A DNA stretch of 9,088 nt from NCBI GenBank assembly GCA_943354075.1, contig CALRBL010000017.1, forward strand, positions 1 through 9,088, written 5' to 3'. This stretch comes from Candidatus Nomurabacteria bacterium (GTDB lineage: Bacteria; Patescibacteriota; Minisyncoccia; Phycocordibacterales; CALRBL01). Below, in pieces: positions 1-4,518 of this stretch; positions within the stretch are counted from its first letter, which is position 1, and each line of letters opens with the position of its first letter. The translations under genes were made by a program, and so were the position numbers. The notes beneath the pieces were generated by a model, which had not been told where the DNA came from, made no database searches, and saw only the letters and a list, made by a program, of their open reading frames with translations.

Positions 1-382
1 AGAAGCCGTTATTGAGACAAAGAAGGTGAAGTATATGTACTTCAACAAAGGCGAGTACTGGTTCTGCGACGAGACCAACCCAGCCAATCGCTTCAAGCTC
101 GAAGAAGAAGTGCTCGGTGTCGCAATTAAGTTCATCAAGACCAATTCAGTCGTTGATGCCCTGCTCTTCGAAGACAAGATCTTCGGTGTGAAGCTTCCTA
201 TCAAAGTAGAACTCAAAGTCACTGAAGCTGCTCACGCGGTCAAAGGAGACACTGCAAAAGGTGGTAACAAGTCTGTCACCTTGGAAACTGGTGTTGCAAT
301 CACTACCCCGATGTTTGTTAAAGAAGGAGATATTGTACGAGTGAATACTGAGACAGGAGAATATGTGGAGCGTGTGTCGTAA
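1..382 (+). CDS. efp: Elongation factor P, 3' part (5' end outside window)
   Basis: EF-P enters the ribosomal E site and helps peptide-bond formation at polyproline stretches. The frame is open from base 2 (E-A-V-I-E-T-K-K-V-K-Y-M-Y) to the TAA at 380-382, giving about 126 residues. Recognisable family segments are the YMYFNKGEYWFCDETN region of the central OB domain, the ALLFEDKIFGVKLPIKVELKV stretch in several pieces, and the C-terminal OB domain with VKGDTAKGG, LETG and EGDIVRVNTETGEYVERVS, which is the normal family end. The N-terminal KOW-like domain with the modified lysine loop lies before the window, so modification status cannot be judged. No hairpin terminator follows; the toxin-antitoxin promoter starts 35 bases later. 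Identification is confident. Confidence 0.93.
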   Translation, partial: EAVIETKKVKYMYFNKGEYWFCDETNPANRFKLEEEVLGVAIKFIKTNSVVDALLFEDKIFGVKLPIKVELKVTEAAHAVKGDTAKGGNKSVTLETGVAITTPMFVKEGDIVRVNTETGEYVERVS

Positions 383-416
383 ACTTTTCTAAAAACACCT
401 CCCTCATATATACCGT

Positions 417-451
417 GTTGACAGTGTGTACTCATTGTGTACACTGTCAAC
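417..451 (+). promoter_or_regulatory. Toxin-antitoxin promoter inside an inverted-repeat operator
   Basis: GTTGACAGTGT (417-427) and ACACTGTCAAC (441-451) are perfect 11-bp inverted arms around a 13-base centre. The left arm contains a consensus -35 box TTGACA (418-423). With a 16-base spacer, TACACT (440-445) fits as -10. Counting 7 bases on, the predicted start is base 452, the A of the antitoxin ATG, so the mRNA would be leaderless. RelB/DinJ-type ribbon-helix-helix antitoxins usually bind palindromes over their own promoter, so autoregulation is inferred. Confidence 0.75.
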
Positions 452-703
452 ATGGATACATTACATATAAGAATTGATAAGGATATAAAGACCAAGGCAG
501 GGAAAACCCTAGCTGATCTTGGAATGGACATGACTACCGCAGTTAAAGTCTTCCTTCATCAGGTCATTGTCGATGAAGGCCTTCCCTTTACTCCGAATAA
601 GAATGTCGCTGCTCTTAAAGCTCGATTGGATCATGTGACAAGCGAAGCTATTAAAAAGGGTAAGAGTTACAAAAGCGCTAAGGAGATGCACACTTATATC
701 TAA
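452..703 (+). CDS. dinJ: RelB/DinJ family antitoxin
   Basis: This is the 83-residue antitoxin of a type II toxin-antitoxin pair. It should bind and neutralise the toxin encoded two bases downstream and repress the shared promoter through an N-terminal ribbon-helix-helix fold. Family hallmarks are the beta strand and helix pattern MDTLHIRIDKDIKTKA, then TLADLGMDMTTAVKVFLHQVI in the second half of the fold, and the typical GLPF turn. The C-terminal part (K/A/S-rich, ending KEMHTYI) is the expected toxin-wrapping region. I chose ATG 452 over the in-frame GTG 437 because family members begin about five residues before the IRID strand, and because 437 would place the start inside the promoter. Close relatives are called RelB or DinJ; the DinJ label follows the YafQ-like partner. 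Confidence 0.88.
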   Translation: MDTLHIRIDKDIKTKAGKTLADLGMDMTTAVKVFLHQVIVDEGLPFTPNKNVAALKARLDHVTSEAIKKGKSYKSAKEMHTYI

Positions 704-705
704 TT

Positions 706-993
706 ATGTACAGGATTTTTCCTTCTAAAGACTATATAAAATCCTACAGGAAACTTGAACGTTCGGGCCACTTCTCTCCAAAAGTTAAGAATGATCTCGA
801 ATTTGCTATTGATACCTTGGCTGCTGGAGAAAAACTACCGCCCGAATACAAAGATCATCAATTAAGCGGAGAACTTAAAGAGTATAGGGATTGCCACATC
901 AAAGGGGATCTACTCTTGATTTATCAAATTAGAAACAAAGAACTCATTTTAGCTTTAGCTGATCTCGGATCACATTCGGAGCTGTTTGGGTAA
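706..993 (+). CDS. yafQ: YafQ-like mRNA interferase toxin (RelE/ParE superfamily)
   Basis: The 95-residue product matches the YafQ family of ribosome-dependent mRNA endonucleases. The family core is visible: YKDHQLSGELKEYRDCHIKGD followed by LLLIYQI and a GSHSELFG end. Residues corresponding to the YafQ catalytic set are H51, H64, D68, H90 and F94, so the toxin looks active rather than decayed. ATG 706 is two bases after the antitoxin stop, so translation is likely coupled. An AGGAG at 681-685 is too far upstream to be its own ribosome site. The gene converges with the DGR reverse transcriptase, whose stop is only 10 bases away, and no terminator was seen between them. Confidence 0.92.
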   Translation: MYRIFPSKDYIKSYRKLERSGHFSPKVKNDLEFAIDTLAAGEKLPPEYKDHQLSGELKEYRDCHIKGDLLLIYQIRNKELILALADLGSHSELFG

Positions 994-1003
994 CCGAGAC
1001 TAC

Positions 1004-1984
1004 TTATTTGACCATAGACCGTAATTTACAAGCGCTTCCCTGACTTAATAGACCTCGATAGGATTGGATAATTTCCAACTTGTCCGAATCCCTCAGTTTC
1101 TTGAACATCCTCCTTTTGGTGACCGTACGCAATACCTTGTGATCCGGAAAATGCACCCATCCCAGAAAATCCACTCCCGAGGCAAGAGTCTTTATGAAAA
1201 CTTTGTTTGGATGAAGCGACAGCTTCAATCGAGCTTCCAAGAAATCTCCTATTTTTGTAGTAAGTTTGATTAGCCAATCTTTGTCTTGGCTCATAATTAC
1301 AAAATCATCGGCATAGCGGGTATAATATTTTACCTTTAGACAATGCTTCATGAACTGATCAAACTCATTCATGTAAATATTAACTAGGAGCTGTGAAGTG
1401 AGGTTGCCCAAAGGCAAGCCTTTGCCAGCTGTCCCTGAATCAAAGCTTTGGATAATTCTTTCAAGAAGCCAGAGAATATCCTTGTCAGTGGTATATTTCT
1501 CAAGAATTCCTGAAAGCACACTCTGATCTATCGAAGCGAAGAATTTCCTGATGTCACATTTAAGCACCCATGCGGTTTTTGTATGATTTTTCGTTACTTT
1601 ATTTGAAAATGTGCGAAACCTGTTCATCGCCTTATGTGTTCCCTTCCCCAAACGACACGAATACGAATCCACAGTAAATGTCCGGTCAAAGAGAGGATAT
1701 AGAAATCTATAAAACGCATGGTGCAACAGCCGATCTCGCACTTTCGCCTTATGTATATTGCGTGGCTTGGGATCGGAAATATTGAAGGCTTCATAAGACG
1801 AATGCAAGTATTCCTTGGAAACCAAATCGTCATGTAGAGAAATGACATTACTCATCAGATTCCTCCTGAATTCCTGCACATCCTTGCGTGATTTTTTCCC
1901 TCTAATGAATTCCTTCCAAGCTTCAAGTAGGTTTTCAATGGAAATGATATCATCATACGCATGACTGAAAATAATTTGAGACAT
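1004..1984 (-). CDS. DGR reverse transcriptase
   Basis: The 326-residue protein is the reverse transcriptase of a diversity-generating retroelement. It copies the template-repeat RNA with errors opposite adenines, and the cDNA replaces the variable repeat of the target gene. Fingers/palm motifs are in order: the R-x-x-x-H-x-x-Y-R-F-L-Y-P region (residues 84-98), SYSCRLGKGTHKA (107-119), KCDIRKFFASID with D144 (142-153), LPLGNLTSQ (190-198) and YTRYADDFVIM with the YADD active site (224-227). LGxxxSQ in place of the group II intron QGxxxSP is the DGR-type signature. The C-terminal thumb (KLEIIQSYRGLL) is short but normal for DGR enzymes; there is no maturase or endonuclease domain. GAGGA sits directly against the ATG, too close for a standard ribosome site. 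The gene is divergent from avd. Confidence 0.95.
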   Translation of the reverse strand: MSQIIFSHAYDDIISIENLLEAWKEFIRGKKSRKDVQEFRRNLMSNVISLHDDLVSKEYLHSSYEAFNISDPKPRNIHKAKVRDRLLHHAFYRFLYPLFDRTFTVDSYSCRLGKGTHKAMNRFRTFSNKVTKNHTKTAWVLKCDIRKFFASIDQSVLSGILEKYTTDKDILWLLERIIQSFDSGTAGKGLPLGNLTSQLLVNIYMNEFDQFMKHCLKVKYYTRYADDFVIMSQDKDWLIKLTTKIGDFLEARLKLSLHPNKVFIKTLASGVDFLGWVHFPDHKVLRTVTKRRMFKKLRDSDKLEIIQSYRGLLSQGSACKLRSMVK

Positions 1985-1989
1985 TCCTC

Positions 1990-2007
1990 TAATATTACCC
2001 CCCCCCC
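1990..2007. promoter_or_regulatory. Palindromic TAATATTA plus C10 tract between RT and avd
   Basis: TAATATTA (1990-1997) is a perfect 8-bp palindrome that can serve as -10 box on both strands. It is followed at once by ten C residues (1998-2007). For RT (minus strand) TAATAT at 1992-1997 predicts a start at 1985, one base before the ATG, and the G10 tract would form most of the -35/-10 spacer. For avd (plus strand) TAATAT at 1990-1995 predicts a start near 2002. -35 boxes are weak on both sides. A homopolymer here would change promoter spacing when it slips; that is an inference. Confidence 0.4.
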
Positions 2008-2015
2008 AGAGAATT

Positions 2016-2360
2016 TTGCCACTTTTAGAACGTTTAAAGACCGTTTATATCTTGTGGTACGGCTATTATCAAACTCTACCGAAACTTCATCGGCATTCTT
2101 TAGGGCAGCGCATCGACACTCTGTTTGTAGAAAGTATTGAAGCAATTTCAATCGCAAGCTTTTTGAGTAAAGAAGAAAAGTTGCCATGGGTCAGAGTAGC
2201 CATCCGAAAAATCGACACTTTAAAAATTCTTCTGATGGTCTTATGGGAAACAAAATCATTGGATAACAAGAAATATATCGCGCTTTCATTGCAAATGGAC
2301 GAAATAGGAAAAATGCTCGGTGGATGGCAGGGTCAACTTTCAAAACAGATTGTAAAATAA
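2016..2360 (+). CDS. avd: DGR accessory protein Avd (four-helix bundle family)
   Basis: Avd-type proteins form basic barrel-shaped pentamers of four-helix bundles that bind the reverse transcriptase and the TR RNA and are needed for mutagenic retrohoming. The 114-residue product shows the family pattern: LLERLKTVYILWYGYYQTLPKLHRHSLGQ in helix 1, RIDTLFVESIEAISIASFL in helix 2, KLPWVRVAIRKIDTLKILLMVLWE in helix 3, then KYIALSLQMDEIGKMLGGW in helix 4. The start is uncertain. TTG 2016 is the first start codon in frame, preceded by a weak AGAGA; the frame is open back to 1980 without ATG or GTG. An ATG at 1961 would join this frame if the C10 tract had nine C. Unusually for a DGR, avd is antisense to TR, RT and target; it is divergent from RT and converges on the TR terminator. 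Confidence 0.88.
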   Translation: MPLLERLKTVYILWYGYYQTLPKLHRHSLGQRIDTLFVESIEAISIASFLSKEEKLPWVRVAIRKIDTLKILLMVLWETKSLDNKKYIALSLQMDEIGKMLGGWQGQLSKQIVK

Positions 2361-2362
2361 AA

Positions 2363-2382
2363 CTCTCCCGATTAAGGGAGAG
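2363..2382 (-). terminator. Intrinsic terminator after the template repeat
   Basis: CTCTCCC (2363-2369) and GGGAGAG (2376-2382) form a perfect 7-bp stem with a 6-base loop. On the minus strand it is followed by TTTTATTTTA, so it should end the TR transcript 15 bases past the repeat. On the plus strand the tail is A-rich, so it is not a good terminator for avd, whose stop codon ends two bases earlier. Confidence 0.75.
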
Positions 2383-2397
2383 AAATGAAGAGAGTTG

Positions 2398-2520
2398 CGA
2401 GAACCGCAGACGGGTTGTTGGCATTCCAATCGTTGTCGAGCCAATTGTAGTTCCAGTTCCACTTACCATCGTTCCAGTAGAGGTACAGGACATAGCGGTT
2501 GCCGTTCGGGTTCAGGAGAA
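2398..2520 (-). repeat. DGR template repeat (TR)
   Basis: This 123-base segment matches 2889-3011 with 14 mismatches and no gaps. Every mismatch is at a T on the plus strand, that is an A on the minus strand (positions 2416, 2424, 2425, 2430, 2445, 2452, 2458, 2464, 2469, 2473, 2478, 2484, 2500, 2506). The segment has 31 such adenines; none of the other 92 positions differs. Read in the VR frame it is rich in AAC/AAT and TAC codons (for example YLYWNDGKWNWNYNWLDND), the usual DGR design in which adenine mutation varies exposed residues. The end at 2398 carries the GC-rich TCTGCGGTTCTCG core shared with VR. Confidence 0.96.
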
Positions 2521-2583
2521 ATATATAGGATGCCGTCAGTAACACCGCCTTTCGAGTACTCTCGAGGCTGAATCGTATCCGGC

Positions 2584-2612
2584 ATATTAAATGCCCTAGC
2601 ATCCTACACCAA
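2584..2612 (-). promoter_or_regulatory. Candidate promoter for the template RNA
   Basis: On the minus strand TTGGTG (2607-2612) and TAATAT (2584-2589) are separated by exactly 17 bases, giving a predicted start near 2577, about 57 bases before TR. The -35 box matches consensus at 3 of 6 and the -10 at 4 of 6, so this is a moderate candidate. Its position, and the terminator just after TR, fit a separate short TR transcript. Confidence 0.4.
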
Positions 2613-2788
2613 GTATCTTCATTTTTTATTGAAGTGTCTGCATGAATCACTCTATTTCAAACCTTGGCCGGAAATATTCGGGATGCATGGATACTGGATT
2701 CGGCAGCAAGAAACCTGATTCAGCAGAATCACCTACTGGTTTGGTCTCCCGCATATTCGCCTACTACCGAGATTATTGTATCAGATAT

Positions 2789-2828
2789 AAAAACGACCCC
2801 CATCTTGCAGTGAAGCAAAACAGGGGCC
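2789..2828 (-). terminator. Terminator of the DGR target gene
   Basis: On the minus strand GGCCCC (2823-2828) pairs with GGGGTC (2795-2800, one G-T pair). An inner stem TTGC/GCAA (2815-2818 with 2805-2808) closes a 6-base loop, and TTTTT (2789-2793) follows. It lies about 55 bases after the target stop codon, so target and TR would be separate transcripts. Confidence 0.6.
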
Positions 2829-2880
2829 GGGAGAGCAAAGATCAAAGGGTCTAAAAACCACAGAGACCAAGTGTTCAGAA

Positions 2881-3522
2881 CTAACTTTCGAGAACCGCAG
2901 ACGGGTCGTTGGCAAACCAAGCGTTGTCGAGCCAAATGTAGTCCCAGTCCCACTCACCACCGTCCCAGCAGAGGCACAGGACATAGCGGTCGCCGTCCGG
3001 GTTCAGGAGAATGGTACCATCGAAATAGATGTAGGTCGTATTACCGTTTGTCTTCTCTTTCCACCGTTCAGGGATGAGGTGTTTGTTCTCCCAGAGCGTC
3101 TGGAATATTTTGACATCAAGGCGGATATTTTTACTCGTTTTGAGGCGCTTGATTTTCTCTTCGCCATCGATGAAACTTTCTCCATCTTTGAGCATCGTCT
3201 TGAAACGAATTGCTGTGAGATCGAGCTGTGTGAGACCGAGCGAACGAGTATCCTCCTGTTCGTCCGTATCGATCTTCCATCTTTGCCCGACAAACTCGGG
3301 GTTGAAGGGGGTGGAGCGGTCGATAGTGATAACCTTCGGTTCGCCGACAATTACCCGCGCGCCCTTCTTGAGGAAGGCGGTGAATTGTTGGCCTGCTTCG
3401 ACAGGGTTATGGAGCACCCAGTCAACAGTCGTATCCGGCACTTGGCCGAAATCGACGTTATTATTAAGGACTCCCATCAGGCGCGAAGCCCGGTTAGGAT
3501 CTGTGATACATGGCTGACTCAT
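2881..3522 (-). CDS. DGR target protein with variable C-terminus
   Basis: The 213-residue protein is the diversified product of the retroelement. The first about 160 residues have no domain I can name with certainty, but contain the segments KDGESFIDGEEKIKRLK and FQTLWENKHLIPERWKE that recur in DGR targets of CPR bacteria. The last 40 residues, from LLNPDGDRYVL to DPSAVLES, are encoded by VR and have the Trp/Gly-rich pattern of C-type-lectin-like (CLec) DGR folds. Residues that differ from the TR-encoded version are 176, 178, 183, 185, 187, 188, 190, 192, 194, 196, 199, 203 and 206. No signal peptide or membrane segment is visible, so its location is unknown. I chose ATG 3522 because AAAGG lies 10 bases upstream and because the frame further upstream runs through an inverted repeat. 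The expected role is variable ligand binding; the ligand is unknown. Confidence 0.88.
   Translation of the reverse strand: MSQPCITDPNRASRLMGVLNNNVDFGQVPDTTVDWVLHNPVEAGQQFTAFLKKGARVIVGEPKVITIDRSTPFNPEFVGQRWKIDTDEQEDTRSLGLTQLDLTAIRFKTMLKDGESFIDGEEKIKRLKTSKNIRLDVKIFQTLWENKHLIPERWKEKTNGNTTYIYFDGTILLNPDGDRYVLCLCWDGGEWDWDYIWLDNAWFANDPSAVLES
2889..3011 (-). repeat. DGR variable repeat (VR)
   Basis: This is the 3' end of the target gene and the recipient site of mutagenic homing. It aligns to TR at a constant offset of 491 bases. On the coding strand the 14 differences are ten A to G, three A to T and one A to C. They hit 13 codons, all nonsynonymous: seven Asn to Asp, two Tyr to Cys, Asp to Gly, Lys to Glu, Asn to Ile, Asp to Ala and Asn to Phe account for the pattern when the double change is counted once. 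The repeat ends six bases before the stop codon's last base, after the invariant TCTGCGGTTCTCG that probably marks homing initiation. Confidence 0.95.
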
Positions 3523-3606
3523 AGTGAGCTTACCTTTCTTTTTTATTGAGTTGACGCTGACCGCTTTCTTCACGGAGTGCAAAGAAACCAGCTTACGTTC
3601 CGCAGT

Positions 3607-3655
3607 ATTTACCGCAGAACACAAGGATCTTGAATCCCTTTGTTCTGCGGTAAAT
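3607..3655. repeat. Long inverted repeat in the target-gene leader
   Basis: The arms TTTACCGCAGAACA (3608-3621) and TGTTCTGCGGTAAA (3641-3654) are perfect over 14 bp. Allowing one bulged C they extend inward through AAGG/CCTT, leaving a 10-base loop (3627-3636). Neither side has a T run, so it is not a standard terminator. It falls in the predicted 5' leader of the target mRNA, about 85 bases before the ATG. It could be an operator, an RNA regulatory hairpin or a mobile-repeat remnant. Confidence 0.7.
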
Positions 3656-3694
3656 CTTCGCAAGTTAGAATGTAATGAACTCAAAACTAAAGAT

Positions 3695-3724
3695 ATATTA
3701 ACATGAAAAATGCTATTTAGTCAA
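3695..3724 (-). promoter_or_regulatory. Candidate promoter of the DGR target gene
   Basis: On the minus strand TTGACT (3719-3724, 5 of 6 to consensus) and TAATAT (3695-3700) are 18 bases apart. The predicted start is near 3688, giving a leader of about 166 bases containing the inverted repeat at 3607-3655. The -35 box lies in the loop and arm of the rpsR terminator, so the two signals overlap. Confidence 0.4.
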
Positions 3725-3733
3725 TAGCATTTT
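3706..3733 (-). terminator. Terminator after rpsR
   Basis: AAAATGCTATT (3707-3717) and AATAGCATTTT (3723-3733) make a perfect 11-bp stem with a 5-base loop. On the minus strand the stem runs into TTTTT (3706-3710). It lies 35 bases beyond the rpsR stop and should end the housekeeping operon. The stem is AU-rich, so some read-through into the DGR target gene is possible. Confidence 0.75.
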
Positions 3734-3744
3734 CTGGAGGTATA

Positions 3745-3762
3745 TTTAAAATGGCTTAGAAT
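3745..3762 (-). repeat. 18-base near-repeat, copy after rpsR
   Basis: On the minus strand this reads ATTCTAAGCCATTTTAAA and lies just after the rpsR stop codon. It matches 4028-4045, at the end of ssb, at 17 of 18 bases. Confidence 0.55.
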
Positions 3763-3767
3763 AAGGC

Positions 3768-3968
3768 TTATCGAGAAACGTAAGGGATGAGTGCCATGAA
3801 GCGTGCTCGGAGAACGGCGTTGGCGAGCTTTCGCTGGTACTTGGCGCTTACACCAGTCTTCTTTCGGGACATAAGACGTGAGTGAGGATTCAAGAACTTC
3901 TTAAGAACATCGGTATCTTTGTAGTCGATGTGCTTGATGTTATTTTGTGAGAAGAAGCATTTTTTCAT
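3768..3968 (-). CDS. rpsR: Ribosomal protein bS18
   Basis: bS18 sits on the platform of the small ribosomal subunit next to bS6. The 66-residue product carries the family core IDYKDTDVLKKFLNPHSRLMSRKKTGVSAKYQRKLANAVLRARFMALIPYV, read here in its parts IDYKD, LKKFL, RKKTG, KYQRKLANAV and RARFMALIPY. It is shorter than the usual roughly 75 to 90 residues, mainly at the N-terminus, which begins MKKCFFSQNNIKH. The upstream 20 bases are A/C-rich with no Shine-Dalgarno site. It is the last gene of the M16-metG-tatD-rpsF-ssb-rpsR run; rplI (bL9), often next in other bacteria, is not present in this window. Confidence 0.96.
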   Translation of the reverse strand: MKKCFFSQNNIKHIDYKDTDVLKKFLNPHSRLMSRKKTGVSAKYQRKLANAVLRARFMALIPYVSR

Positions 3969-4027
3969 ATGGGTATTTGTTTGTGTGTCAGTATTTATAT
4001 ATTATCTGCCTAAAATTGCAAGTGTCC

Positions 4028-4045
4028 TTTAAAGTGGCTTAGAAT
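4028..4045 (-). repeat. 18-base near-repeat, copy at the ssb end
   Basis: On the minus strand this reads ATTCTAAGCCACTTTAAA and covers the last ssb codons, its TAA stop and the bases after it. The partner copy lies after rpsR at 3745-3762. Confidence 0.55.
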
Positions 4046-4497
4046 GGGATGTCTTCAGGATTTATCTCATCATCTGGGTACGCAATACCTTCGTCTTCGG
4101 CCAGTCCTCCAGATTTTGAAGAAGCTTGGCTCGATGATGGAGTAGCCGCATTACCCCCAGTTGAAGCGCCTGGACGTGGTCCGAACTGCACCCGATCTGC
4201 GACAATCTCGGTACGGTACTGTTTCTTTCCGTCCTGTCCATCCCATGAACGGGTCTGGATTCGGCCTTCTACGAGCACTGAAGCCCCTTTCTTGAGGTAC
4301 TGACTTGCAGTCTCAGCCTGTCGTCCAAACACCACAATATTGTGATAGTCCGTGCTCTCCTGCTTTGCACCGTTCTTGTCTTTCCAGACGCGATTGGTTG
4401 CTACAGAGAAACTGGTCACCTGCATACCTGAGGGAAGAGATTTCATCTCTGGGTCGCGGGTGAGGTTTCCGATTATGAGAGCTTTGTTAAGGTACAT
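4039..4497 (-). CDS. ssb: Single-stranded DNA-binding protein
   Basis: SSB coats single-stranded DNA in replication, repair and recombination and recruits partners through its acidic tip. The 152-residue protein begins MYLNKALIIGNLTRDPEMK, the usual first OB strand, continues with SFSVATNRVWKD, TDYHNIVVFGRQAE and YLKKGASVLVEGRI, and ends the OB fold near YRTEIVADRVQF at about residue 107. A Gly/Ser/Ala-rich linker follows, then the acidic tail and the canonical DIPF tip. Length and layout are normal. It sits between rpsF and rpsR, the classic arrangement. No Shine-Dalgarno is visible in the 21-base gap after rpsF, which is A/T-rich. Confidence 0.97.
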   Translation of the reverse strand: MYLNKALIIGNLTRDPEMKSLPSGMQVTSFSVATNRVWKDKNGAKQESTDYHNIVVFGRQAETASQYLKKGASVLVEGRIQTRSWDGQDGKKQYRTEIVADRVQFGPRPGASTGGNAATPSSSQASSKSGGLAEDEGIAYPDDEINPEDIPF

Positions 4498-4518
4498 GGT
4501 GTGTTTATTGTTTGATTA

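Larger units (their letters stand above)
2363..2577 (-). ncRNA. Predicted DGR template RNA
   Basis: This is the inferred TR transcript, about 215 nucleotides, from the candidate promoter at 2584-2612 to the hairpin terminator at 2363-2382. It contains the whole template repeat plus about 57 bases upstream. In studied DGRs the RNA around TR, with flanking sequence, is the substrate that reverse transcriptase and Avd bind and prime on. The ends are predicted from sequence only; a longer read-through transcript is possible. Confidence 0.45.
2521..2880. other. TR-VR spacer without a supported gene
   Basis: This 360-base stretch between the two repeats holds the candidate TR promoter (2584-2612) and the target-gene terminator (2789-2828). 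I see no supported protein gene. The short open frames have no family features, and those crossing TR or VR are shadows of the repeats. An imperfect direct repeat GATTCxGCAG occurs twice near 2698 and 2718. Confidence 0.5.

Noticed and set aside
964..998. CTCGG...CCGAG as a terminator between toxin and RT
   Set aside because: Five pairs, a 25-base loop and no T run on either strand.
1004..1984. RT as a retron, group II intron or abortive-infection enzyme
   Set aside because: LGNLTSQ motif, lack of maturase/endonuclease domains, and adjacent avd, TR and VR point to a DGR.
1855..2187. 110-codon minus-strand frame overlapping RT and avd
   Set aside because: It is out of phase with RT and antisense to avd, with no protein-family features; a shadow frame.
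2372..2650. 92-codon open frame across TR as a protein gene
   Set aside because: Its only recognisable part is the TR sequence itself; there is no ribosome site and the first 45 residues have no family features. It is reported as an observation, not a gene.
2848..2868. GGTCT/AGACC stem after VR as the DGR homing hairpin
   Set aside because: Only 5 bp with an 11-base loop, about 20 bases from VR; unlike the strong short-loop hairpins known at some DGR sites.
3074..3549. Plus-strand frames of about 150 codons antisense to the target gene
   Set aside because: They mirror the target gene's codons and show no domain; the minus-strand gene explains the region.
3736..3759. GGAGG followed by ATG GCT TAG on the plus strand, a two-codon frame
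   Set aside because: Too short to be a gene and antisense to the rpsR 3' region; most likely chance.
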